In this document: one piece after another, positions 22,681 through 32,202 of the stretch
Position numbering within the stretch: position 1 is the stretch's first letter
Layout: the number at the start of each line of letters is the position of its first letter
Assembly: GCA_947396885.1 (NCBI GenBank)
Contig: OX377201.1
Location: 3,763,879-3,827,878, forward strand
Direction of reading: 5' to 3'
Length of the DNA: 64,000 bases
DNA from: Heligmosomoides polygyrus polygyrus
Taxonomy: Eukaryota > Nematoda > Chromadorea > Rhabditida > Heligmosomidae
Position numbers and translations under genes: made by a program
Notes under the pieces: model-generated
Seen by the model: the letters and a program-made list of their open reading frames with translations, nothing else
The model's database searches: none
What the model was told of the DNA's origin: nothing

Positions 22681-23640
22681 CTTGAGCTGATATAAATCTG
22701 TGAACGACTTAAAGGAGTAACTGAATACATAGGAGTAGATGTGGTGGTGATGCCATGTGCTCTTATGGAAGTCATTAACGAAATTTTCACCATATCCCTC
22801 GGAATATCCGTTTCCATTTTCCTCGGAATATTTGTAGCGAACTCTGTTCTATGGCTTAACCGACAGGCAGCTTCGTCAGAAGCGTTAACCGTCAATACAG
22901 AGCGCCTTAGGTAGAAGAGGCGAATATACCAGGAAAACATCTTTTCTTCAAGACCCGAGCAACGAGTGTCCAAGAGGGGGAACTTCATTAACACATTGAC
23001 GACAACGCGTATTTCGCAGTGCTGCGCTTAAGGGATAACCTACTTTTGGAGGCTGACTGGCGTGTACGCGTCATCTATGCTGCGTATTGTCCCACAGGAT
23101 CGCTTGTGTACTGGATATTAAGCTATTTAGGAATTGTTGGCTCTCTATACTTTGTGAAATGGAAGGTTTTATTACAGGTATAGGATAAAGCAAGACGATA
23201 ACATTGAAACATCTTTGAAAGACTCCGATCAAAGAATTTGCGGTTCATGATAGGAACTCCGGCTTCCAGCCATTTATATGTATATCTATTTCAGCAGAAT
23301 ATTCATCCATTGAAATGAAAATAGGTTGAACAAGGAAGGCAACTGTATTTCATCTAGCTGCAGTTTTCCCTAGAAAAACATTGTACAACAATATACATGC
23401 CGTTATACAAACAATGCTTACAACATTACTGAAATTTTATAGCCATGGCAAGTATAAGGAGAAAAGCAAATTTCCCGTACCAGGTCTAACTCGTTAGGCG
23501 AGAGTACAGGATGCCTCAAAATGACTCTTTGACGAAAACTTTTTCGCTGGATAGTGAATGTATGCCCAACTACGTTTTAGAAAATGTCAAATTAAGTTCA
23601 AAGCATGAAATATAATGTTTTAACAAAAAGGTATCCGTGT
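22681..23640. other. No gene recognised
   Basis: No coding motif. A Tc1-like terminus (TACAGGATGCCTCAAAATG) is seen near 23506 without a matching partner. The minus-strand open frame at 22617-22994 has no recognisable feature. Confidence 0.4.
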
Positions 23641-23749
23641 TCTAGTGTCCCACTGCGATGTTTATTCGATCTATGAAAACAGTATTTCCAACAACTTATA
23701 ATTGCACAGTTAGTTATCTTTTTGTTGACGACTCTCCCGCCTTTCAATT

Positions 23750-24265
23750 TCTTACATTAGTTGTCAATATTCTTGCTTGCGCCGCTCGAGGTTGTTACGG
23801 TGGATCTTTGTTTGCCAGGCCTAACGCTTCGACGCTCCCGTCTTCTTCAGAGGCTTGGAGGTGTTGCAAGTATTAGATTAGCGATTTACCCCACAAAGCG
23901 CTATCACCACTCTAGAGGTTTCGCTTACTTAGAGAAATCACCTCTGAAAACCTACTCAAAGAGGGATAAACTCACGTTTAATCCACCTATGGAGTGCTCC
24001 GCAGCTCTCTGTTAGTACGACCGGGCAAATGAAACTTACTGTGCGGTGCTGGGTAGTATGATTTCTTTAAGGAAGCGAAACCGCTAGAGTGGGGATAGCG
24101 TTTGGTGGGGTAATACTTGCACCCTTATCTAATACTTGCACCACGTTCAGGCCTCTGAAGAAGACGGGAGATCCACCGTAACAACCTCGAGCGGCACAAG
24201 CAAAAATATTGACAACTATTCTCTGCAATGCCGAGGCTTTATGACGAGAGAAGCTGGAGTCTTAC
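23750..24265. mobile_element. Inverted pair of Penelope-like 3' UTR fragments
   Basis: The minus strand of 23756-23876 contains CCTCTGAAGAAGACGGGAGC, a GTCGAAGCGTTAGGCC block and ATCCACC. This aligns with the tail after the GIY-YIG remnant at 37410-37470. The plus strand at 24127-24265 holds a shorter version of the same tail, followed by CTGCAATGCCGAGG, which also follows the tail at 37510. The two are inverted, and the spacer itself is partly palindromic (CACCACTCTAGAGGTTTCGC and its near complement). Truncated copies in inverted arrangement are typical of Penelope-like insertions. Confidence 0.65.
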
Positions 24266-24710
24266 ATTTGTGTTGGACTATTTGTAGGAAGCAAATAATC
24301 TGCTCTTATTACACAACCTTAAAAAGGAATACAGCAGAAAGCAGGTATTGCCTCCGTACTATCAACATTTCCCGTGTATCACCGAAGCAATTTTCCTCAT
24401 GACTGTAGAAGCTTCCTATAGATAAAGTCTATAAGCGCACTGGGAAAAAATCCGCACTAAATTTCCCTTTGAAGGGAAATCGAGTTGAAAGTTACGCAGC
24501 AAAAATGATGCGTATCGTCGCACGGGATCGCTTGTCATCACCTAACAAACCAGCTGACTTTTCCTTTGGATCCGAAGAGAGAACCTTGCTATGGGTGTTA
24601 ATCCTTTTTTGATGTGTTACGCATTTCACTCCCAGGGGATACAGTGAGAACTCTTCAATGTTAACCCTGCTCTATGCAATGAATTATGGTGGCCACTAAA
24701 TGCACAAGTG

Positions 24711-24832
24711 CTAGACAAATCTGATGCCAATTCATCGACCCCGAAGGGATGGAATGCCTAGTGTGACGAGCTGGAAACCTGGAATCGGGAACACGCGACA
24801 GCCGGCGTCTGCTCTGACTACGCTACTACATC
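24711..24832 (-). mobile_element. SINE fragment (tRNA-like head only)
   Basis: On the minus strand this is the 5' portion of the tRNA-derived SINE family described at 40273-40573, with AGTCAGAGCAGACGCCGGC and a shifted B-box region. The 3' half is missing and a short internal deletion is present. Confidence 0.7.
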
Positions 24833-25010
24833 CCCCCTCCTTTGAGCTAAAATGCGCCAACAGCTTTCTGCAAGCAAGCTACACTAGCTGCTCAGAAATC
24901 AAGGAGCAGGCTCAATTTAAAAAAAATGGTCACTTAGGAACAGCTCAATTATCTAAAGGAAAGCCTTTAATCATTTCTGAAGGAAGTTGAAATTTTTGCG
25001 TTTGCAGCCT

Positions 25011-25067
25011 GCACCTGCACAGCAATTCTGAAAGTACTGAGCACCTGCACAGCAATTCTGAAAGTAC
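25011..25067. repeat. 30-bp tandem duplication
   Basis: A unit starting GCACCTGCACAGCAATTCTG occurs twice head to tail (25011-25040 and 25041-25067) with no difference across the 27 bases that can be compared. Confidence 0.9.
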
Positions 25068-25726
25068 AACGTCTAAACGCTCTACAAACCTCTGACCTCG
25101 TTGGTCGAAGTTTTACAAAAAAGTCACCCTTACCTGAATCAGGTTATAGAGCGATTGATCAGTACATACGTTTAAACTCGAAGAATGTTATATATGCCGG
25201 AACCTGCAAAACTATTAAAATATTTGCAAAAATAATGATCGTTTTCGTACTTGGCATGTAGCAGCATCAGTACAATTGATTATTCATTTGTTTGTTGCAC
25301 TCGTAGGTGCGCTCCTATCGTATGAAACTACAATTAAAACAGTAACAGAAATCCAAAATAATGCTTCTCGATCCTATTCGTTGAGTTAGTCAAACAATTT
25401 GTTCCCCCTTCATGTGCCACCTCATCGCGGTGAAGGGATGAACATCACTTAGTGATGGCTAACGGCACAAATGTTCATGCAGTGCACGATGCTTTGTCGT
25501 GTATGGGCGGCTCTCATGTGTCACTGGCCAGGAACATGTGAGTAACCAGACCACCGTCATGGCTCAAACAACTAAACCCGCGCCCCAGTCCTCCGCGCGC
25601 CGCAGATGGACTTCTAGGACGTCGGTTGTATCCACCTCCGGCGAGGGGCCATCTAATCTCGGAGTTAAACTATCAGGACGTCATTGGAATCGGACCACCG
25701 GAAACTCCCTTCCACCACGACACTGA

Positions 25727-26056
25727 AACTGCCTATTCGTCTGCACTTATAACTGTCGTTCGATCGCATCTGAGCAGGATCTTCGGACACTGCTTTACAG
25801 AAGCCGCAACATCAAATACGACGTTATCGCCCTGCAGGAAACAAAAGACAGAACGGAAACCATAAGAAGGACCGACCACAACGAGCTTCTCATTATTGGA
25901 GCAAAGGTGGACGGAAAGAATATTGGCGGAGTTGGGTTTCTCGTCAATTCGACAGTGACCACCTAGTAGACTCTTACAAGATCATCAGTCCGCGAGTAGC
26001 TGTTCTTCGTCTGGAAACCAAAGATCAAGGAACCATCTCCATCATAAATTTGTTCA
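25727..26056 (+). pseudogene. RTE LINE endonuclease fragment (second subfamily)
   Basis: One frame from 25727 reads LFVCTYNCRSIASEQDLRT, then YDVIALQETKDRTETIRRTD and GGVGFLVNSTVTT before a stop at 25964. A shifted frame then continues with DSYKIISPRVAVLRLETKD. This is the first part of an EEP-type LINE endonuclease, including the QETK glutamate. It is clearly different in sequence from the endonuclease of the full-length LINE at 9676-12591, so a second subfamily is present. It ends abruptly near 26056, before the later catalytic motifs. Confidence 0.8.
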
Positions 26057-26079
26057 ATTGAATAAAAAAAAACATATTC

Positions 26080-26640
26080 TTCAACCAATGTGTTACACAT
26101 CGTTAGGTTACTATCGTTCTGCACACCCATAAAGTATAATACTAAGAGAGCCATTGTCCGGAAAATGTTCCAAACAGCTGCCATGGTGCCCTCGAACAGC
26201 GAGTTCGAGTCCTCATCTAAGGAAATAGCAATTCGCATTTCCTTATCCAACGGGTATGTTGCCCACAACATTTCCGTTTGCCCCTTAAGTCCGTCAAGCA
26301 CAGGCACTAGCACTCATAAACAGGGCACAATTGCGTGGTCAAATTGCTTTCTCGGCACTTTTATATCGGGCGCTCTCACGCTCAAGTACGGGAATGCGTT
26401 CGTAAGGCTGACCTGAGTGACATCGTTAGGATCCTTGAGGTAGGCCCTAATAGCCCATTCCTAATCTCAAGACGCAACTGGTGAGGAACCGTCTTTATGA
26501 CTGTGCTTGTGAAACGCCCTCCTGCGTGCTCTACCCAATCGGCAGGGAAGGCAATTGCAGGGTTTCGAGAGCAGTATGCCTCAGCCTCGAGAATCTTAGA
26601 ATAAACTGAGTTAGTTTTTCGTTGGCGGAAATACATATGT
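26080..26640 (+). pseudogene. Penelope-like element fragment (RT to GIY-YIG connector)
   Basis: The frame from 26090 contains KYNTKRAIVRKMFQTAA and KEIAIRISLSNGYV, resembling the linker that follows the RT in Penelope-like proteins. A shifted frame shows LVRNRLYDCACETPSCVLY and GREGNCRVSRAVCL, which corresponds to the cysteine-bearing connector just before GIY-YIG. The endonuclease itself is lost or unrecognisable. Together with the remnants at 3870-4490 and 36825-37560 this indicates one family in the genome. Confidence 0.6.
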
Positions 26641-27597
26641 TGTTTCCTGTGGTGGTTGTTCTGTCGCTTGTAAAGCCTTCTTTTGAAGTGAGTTTTCAAA
26701 GTTGCCGTTTTAAAACGGCCACTATTTCTGCAACATGATGTATACCTCGTGTTTCTTCCGCTGTGAGTGCCATGGCATTCAGATGTTTTAAGATGTGAAT
26801 GACATTAAGAAAGCTGCTTAGTTGCTGCAGATCTGGTGATTATCTGTTAATTTGCAGGGGAACTGATGACGGCGGCTCCGATATAAGTCGCGCCACATGG
26901 AAAAGCATGTAGAGAAGCCTTATTCAAACAATAAATCTCGGCGTAGACGTGAACGCTCGGCGAGTATCCACACCAAGCGTTCACATCTACGTCCAAGTCT
27001 ACAATCTCAAACTTGGGTAATCAAACCTCTACAGTAAGTCACCGCTTATCACCTAGCGCAATATTCATTCCGTTGCTTACATGTCGTTTACATGACTAGT
27101 TGTATGGACGTGACTTGCTTGAAGAATTGCAGCTAAAAATATACTATGTTCTCCACGGATCCTGAACAAATTCTCACTTTAGAGAGCAGTTCTGCTTATC
27201 AAGAAATACGCATAGAACGTTGCGCCAGAGCCAATGCTTTTGGATGAATCTGTAAATCTAGTAACAACGTTGTTTCTCCATCACAAAAAAAATTTCTTTT
27301 TAAAACAAACTCGAAAACTGTTTGGAATTCGTAGGCTATGAATGACGGAAAATTCGCATCAGAAGATACACAGCGCTATCAAAGGCACTGTTATGCGATC
27401 GAAAATGCACATGTATTTGGCCAATGTGAGGACTATGTGATCTTTTTAGCTTTTTCCGCTTTCAGAAAAATTTCTACTTCCTGTTGGAGCTGGAAGGCTA
27501 AATAATTTTACGGCAGCCATAACGTTTTTCCGGTACACTCGACGAAGTGGTTAGGACGTGCAGAACTGCTCGTGAATATCTGTGGTACGTCACGCGG
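26641..27597. other. No gene recognised; contains SL1-like copy B and a hairpin
   Basis: No coding signal. A stem of about 16 bp with one mismatch (CGTAGACGTGAACGCT against its complement) lies at about 26942-26992, directly next to the SL1-like site at 27006-27027. Confidence 0.5.
27006..27027 (-). other. SL1 spliced-leader-like sequence (copy B)
   Basis: The minus strand matches SL1 at 21 of 22 positions (TTTGATT in place of TTTAATT). It is followed by ATTGTAGAC, not a GT donor, and preceded by CTTACTGTAGA, which resembles the CTTATTATAAA before copy C. Confidence 0.8.
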
Positions 27598-27676
27598 ATA
27601 TATGTGTGTGAATACATACATATATACAATATGTATATGTACATATATGTATGTATACATATATAGTATATACGGA
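27598..27676. repeat. Imperfect (ATGT)/(AT)n microsatellite
   Basis: Alternating TATATGTG and ACATATAT runs, immediately downstream (on the minus strand) of SL1-like copy C. Confidence 0.85.
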
Positions 27677-27703
27677 TCGGTCGACCACTTCAACGCATAC
27701 AAT

Positions 27704-27725
27704 CTCAAACTTGGGTAAATAAACC
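27704..27725 (-). other. SL1 spliced-leader-like sequence (copy C)
   Basis: The minus strand matches SL1 at 21 of 22 positions (TTTATTT in place of TTTAATT). TATAAA abuts its 5' side and ATTGTATGCG follows. The minus strand upstream (28057-27730) is a long T/G-rich open stretch of unknown nature, somewhat like the sequence before copy D. Confidence 0.8.
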
Positions 27726-28473
27726 TTTATAATAAGCCAACCAAGCCCGAGGCTAAATGAAATACAAATACAGAACACAATGCATAGTAGCGATAAACAA
27801 AGAAACACATAGGGTAAACAACAACAAACACGAAGCCTCAGACGACATAGAGTTAAGGCACACAAAGGAAACAACACAACAAAAAAAAGACCAAACCACC
27901 AAACAGATCCCTGGGCCCGCAGAATACGTGGGTGGAACGAATCCGCGTGAAACCGATCGGCACGGGGAAAGCAGAAGATGCACGCAAAGCGGCCAGGAAA
28001 GATGTGCTCCTTCAAGCCCGTATTCGCTATGGATAGAGCATAACTAGGAATAAACAAGGGGCTGAAAGAGTCAAAAAAGCCAACAGTCAGCCAGTAGTCA
28101 CCCAGAATAGGAAATAGGCCCTAGTTAGACTAGGCCCCCGCCCCGGTCCGCCCCCATTCTGAGAGGCCCTAGTCTGTCTCCAAAGGTGGAAACGGTTACA
28201 GTCGACCTTGCGAAAGGATCATGCGACCAGAGGTGTGCGTCAATTTTTTTCGGTCAGATTTAACAGCCGTTAAATTCGGTAAAATCGTTGAATAAAATTT
28301 CTTTTAGATGCAGTCGGTTTGGCCTATTTCGGAATGTAGCAAGCGAGATCTTTTTCCTTTTTGAGTTTTTCCAACTCCATCTGCATGGCAATTATATGAC
28401 TATGTCTTGATCTTTACAATAAATAACATCATTCCATCTATTATCAACAAAATTGATGAAAGAGAAGCATTAT

Positions 28474-29685
28474 TAAAGGATAGAGGACAGCGTTATTCAA
28501 TACCCTTTGGGATGTGCCACGCGTTCTACAGGGTGCTCCAAAATTATGGCGACAGCACATACGCAGACAATTTGACCTTTTATTCGGAGCATCTGCTTTT
28601 TTTCGTGCTCTTATTGTTTTTATTGAGTCAATTAGTTTATGCTTACCTTAGTCAAACATAACAATAAGTCGTTTTTCAAAATAGTGAAACGTTCGTACCA
28701 CCGTTCTTAAATCATTGAGCTTTACCGTCAAGGCTTCTCGGCACGCTACATTCACCACCGTCTTGGAGTTCAACAAAATATTATGAACAGGTCCATCAGA
28801 CGCTAAGAAGACCTAGGAACCGAGGATGATAGATCCGGTCAAGAAAGACACGTATCTGTGACAACTACGGACAACGTTATGAAGGTAAGTGAATGGATCC
28901 GGAGGGAGCCGGCGCGCTCAGTCCGCCGGTTGTCGGGAAAAATGGAGAGACGTCGTTGAGAAGAATCTTCCGTAAACTGGGACTTAAGGCCTACAAGAAG
29001 ACCCACGTGCACCCTCCTGGACCTTCAAACAGGAAGAAGTTCCAGCTCACAGAGCAAGAATGCTGCAAGACTGGTGCAAAGGCAACTTTCCGCAATTCAT
29101 CGGCTTCCACGAGTGGCCAGCTAACTCTACGGATCTGAATCCAATGGATTACACGGTATGGCTATCTCTGGAAGCCAAAGCCTGCGGGAAACCTCACCGC
29201 TCGAAACCTGGATCCTTTGAAGGAAGGCGTGGGATGAGCTCAACGCCCCTTACTTGCGTGCCGACGTCGATGCTTTCCCGAAGCGCCTCAAAGTCTGTAT
29301 CGATGCCGATGGAGATAGCTTCGAATCTCAATGTTGCGTATAGTTTACAATAGACTGATAAACATTATCGCATCGTTGGTTTCTCGAAAGTACCGCATTT
29401 TCTCTTTCGGCGAATTGAATACCTTGTCGCCATAATTTTGGCGCACCCTGTACTTCTACGGGATGTCGTGGAGGCGAGTTGAATGCGTATTTGGCCATAC
29501 AATGACTTGCGGTGGCCAGCCGATGAACAAGTCAGAGCTTTATCCTTCCCAGACAAGTCCGTTAGCAATTCACCGACCCCAGACGCAAGGAAGGCTTGGT
29601 TGGCCTAGGCGGGAAATCCGAACCAGGAACCTGGTATCGGGTGCAGGCGGCAGCCGGCGCCTCCTCCGACTGCGCTCCACGCGCC
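28474..29685 (-). mobile_element. SINE copy split by a Tc1-like element
   Basis: The 3' end of the SINE (28474-28528, minus) and the remainder (29451-29685, minus) join perfectly across the Tc1-like insertion: the site GCGTTCTACTTCTACGG of other copies is interrupted at its TA. The tRNA-like head ends at about 29685 with GGCGCG. No flanking target duplication was found. Confidence 0.88.
28529..29450 (+). mobile_element. Tc1-like element inserted in a SINE (CAGGGTGCTCC family)
   Basis: Inverted termini begin CAGGGTGCTCCAAAATTATG at 28529 and match the reverse complement at 29450 with one difference over about 26 bp. TA flanks both sides (28527-28528 and 29451-29452). The plus strand keeps transposase scraps: LRRIFRKLGLKAYKKTHVHP, then DWCKGNFPQFIGFHEWP followed by STDLNPMDY, which holds the last catalytic D. 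The first D and the region between are deleted or frameshifted. At 922 bp it is shorter than the usual 1.2-1.3 kb. Confidence 0.9.
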
Positions 29686-29794
29686 CTTTGATCTTTTGGA
29701 TCACTTGGATATAGACAAAAATGAACTCTTCACCTTTTCCTTATTTAGTGTGATTACGTGAGCGCACAATCTTAGAATTCAACCGCTAGACCGC

Positions 29795-29942
29795 ACTCAA
29801 AATTTTTTCGAGAATCCTTTTTGACTCGTGTTATTAGAACTTGGAACGAACCTCCAGCATTGATTCCCAGTTCTTCACCACCCGATACGTTTATATACAA
29901 ATTCGGAAACTTTCTTAAACAGAGAGCACATTTTTGAGGTCA
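29795..29942 (+). pseudogene. LINE C-terminal tail fragment
   Basis: A short plus-strand frame reads FRESFLTRVIRTWNEPPALI and continues to YKFGNFLKQ before a stop. This is the typical end of CR1/jockey-type LINE proteins. Nothing upstream of it is preserved. Confidence 0.6.
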
Positions 29943-30146
29943 ACTACAAATTAGTTTTTAGACAAAATGAACGATACCTTGCTTTAACATATAATTGTTT
30001 TTTAAGTGAATGAACCACGGAGTCGCTCTTAACAAAAAAACCTTTTTCACTTTAATTAAACCATGGAAACAACACGTTTTGCTGTCGTTAAAGGGCTTAA
30101 TCATCTGACTTTTTGTCGTAATGTTTTGTGCTAAACTGATTTGTCG

Positions 30147-30437
30147 TGAAGCGCAGTCGGAGGAGGTACCGGCTGTCGCGTGCACCCGGTACCAGGTTTC
30201 TGGTTCGGATTCCACGCCCAGGCCAACCAAGCCTTCTATCCCTCCGGGGTCGGTGAATTGGTACCAGACTTGTCTGGGAAGGATAAAGCGCTGACTAGTT
30301 CATCGGCTGGCCACTGCAAGTCATTGTATGGCCAAATACGCATTCAAATCGCCTTCACGATATCACGTAGAAGTAGAATGCGTGACGCATCCCAGAAGGG
30401 ATTGAATAACGCCGTCCTTTATCCTTTATACTTTATT
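30147..30437 (+). mobile_element. tRNA-derived SINE
   Basis: Full-length member of the family. The head has an A-box-like GAAGCGCAGTCGG and a B-box-like GGTTCGGATTCC, the body has GATAAAGCGCTGACTAG and GGCCAAATACGCATTC, and the tail ends in CCTTTAT repeats. No target duplication was recognised. Confidence 0.85.
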
Positions 30438-30761
30438 AGCTTCTGCATATAAATAGAATTCGCCACTGTCACTTTTCTATGACTTTTCAGCAAATGGCCG
30501 CTCTGATTTCCTTCGTGGTACCGTACTCTACAGTACGTTTGATTGCGATTCGACTGTGTGTTGGGTTTCTCAATTTTTTCTTGTCTCTATGGAACACGTT
30601 TTGCATTGGTGAACGGTATTATAGTAGATTCGAAAATTAGCCGAAAAAGCCATGGACATATTCTAGAGCCAGATCTATACTTTCAAAGATGTACATTTTC
30701 CGTAAAACTTGAGTATTTAGGAGATTTAAAGGAAAACTTTTTCAGAAGTCGCGATTTTATA

Positions 30762-31054
30762 AGGATAAGGATTTTATAAGGCGTTACTCAATCCCTTTTG
30801 GGATGCGTCACGCATTCTACTTCTATGGAATGTCGTGGAGGAGACATGAATGCGTATTTGGCCATACAATGACTTGCGCTGGCCAGCCGATGAACAAGTC
30901 AGCGCTCTATTCTTCCCAGACAAGTGTGGTAGCAATTCGCCGACCCCGGAGGGATGGAAGACTTGGTTGGCTTGGGCGGGAAGTCCGAACCAGGAACCTG
31001 GTATCGGGTGCACGCGACAGCCGGCGCCTCCTTTGACTGCGCTACACGCGCCTT
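30762..31054 (-). mobile_element. tRNA-derived SINE with 11-bp target duplication
   Basis: A complete reverse-orientation copy. The direct repeat GCGATTTTATA flanks it at 30751-30761 and 31055-31065. The head shows the reverse complement of TGTAGCGCAGTC near 31050. Confidence 0.93.
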
Positions 31055-31065
31055 GCGATTTTATA

Positions 31066-32202
31066 CCTATGACAAAAAAATGTTAAAAATTTTTATCAAA
31101 AATTCTAGGAGTGGCGCTGTTTTCTGTTTTCTACCTAATTTCGGCATTTTTTACAGAAGACATAGGACAGAAAATGTTCAGATAACAGGAAACTACCACA
31201 AGTGCGATAGTCTACAGTTTAACACCGTGAAAAACACAGCTCGATGAAATTGTTGATAACAGCCCTATCAGATATTATAGTATTTACACTTGTGTACTTA
31301 TAGTGACCAATATCATAGCAAGATTCAATGACCGTCAAACATAGATTATTCTTAGTTCGCCAGCTGCATTACTTGGGTATTCATACTGATCAATATTACA
31401 GTATCCTTCTAAGGTTTGCAGTTTATATGCCACTGGCAATCTCTCAAAAAAATGTGCTTCAAATCGCTACAAATTTTGTGCCTGCTGCTCTTCTGCGCCA
31501 CAAGCCATTCCTTGGTTCATGGTGTGCGTGTCGTCGGCAATATAATCTGGTTACCAAGCCTTCACGCTAAGAAGATGAGCCAGAGCGAGGAATACGGTAT
31601 TTTGTAAGCTCCTCATTCAGTGACTTACAACTATGCTCAATTTGCAGCTATCGAAGTGGACGGATTTGAAGATAATCGCGCTTATTCCTTGACAACGACG
31701 AGCTTGAGACAAGACCGAGCGCAGCATCTTCAGCAGATCTCGTCCAAACGGCTATGCCGAAGTATTCTTGTCTTCTCGAGGTTCGTTCCAGTGGGGTCAA
31801 AAATAGCACCATCTACTGCCACAAGACCAGGCTTCAAAGTCCAATCCCCCAAGCAAATCTCTCCGCTTCCGATTAATTGTCAAAGGTCGACGATAATTAT
31901 GATAATGTCTCGCGCTTAAGCGATCATTCTCGCGGGAATAGGCAGTCCGTCGGCCCTTACTAGCTCTTTCTGTACAATACTTGCTCGCCATTCAGGTGCA
32001 CTTAGTGACGTCTCCTACTTTTTCTTCACTATTTCTACTATAAAAGTTCGCAAAAACAGCCGGTGATCAGTCCTCTTGTTATTGCCTCAATACTAAATGT
32101 CTAATTTTTATTGTTTTCTCAAGCTTACCTTTCCAGCTTCAACGTTAAATCTTCATATTAATCTTCACTTCTAACAAAGGCCTTGCACAGTACGATTATA
32201 AT
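31066..32202. other. No gene recognised
   Basis: No coding motif or repeat structure that I can support. Several frames of 60-100 codons overlap on both strands without recognisable features. Confidence 0.4.

Noticed and set aside
25640..25680. Possible 5S rRNA-like stretch (ATCTAATCTCGGAGTTAAAC)
   Set aside because: The similarity is confined to a few bases; the rest of a 5S gene is absent.
27590..28057. 155-codon minus-strand frame rich in C, F and L
   Set aside because: It runs through SL1-like copy C and into a microsatellite. It looks like low-complexity sequence, although the hydrophobic stretch could mimic membrane segments.
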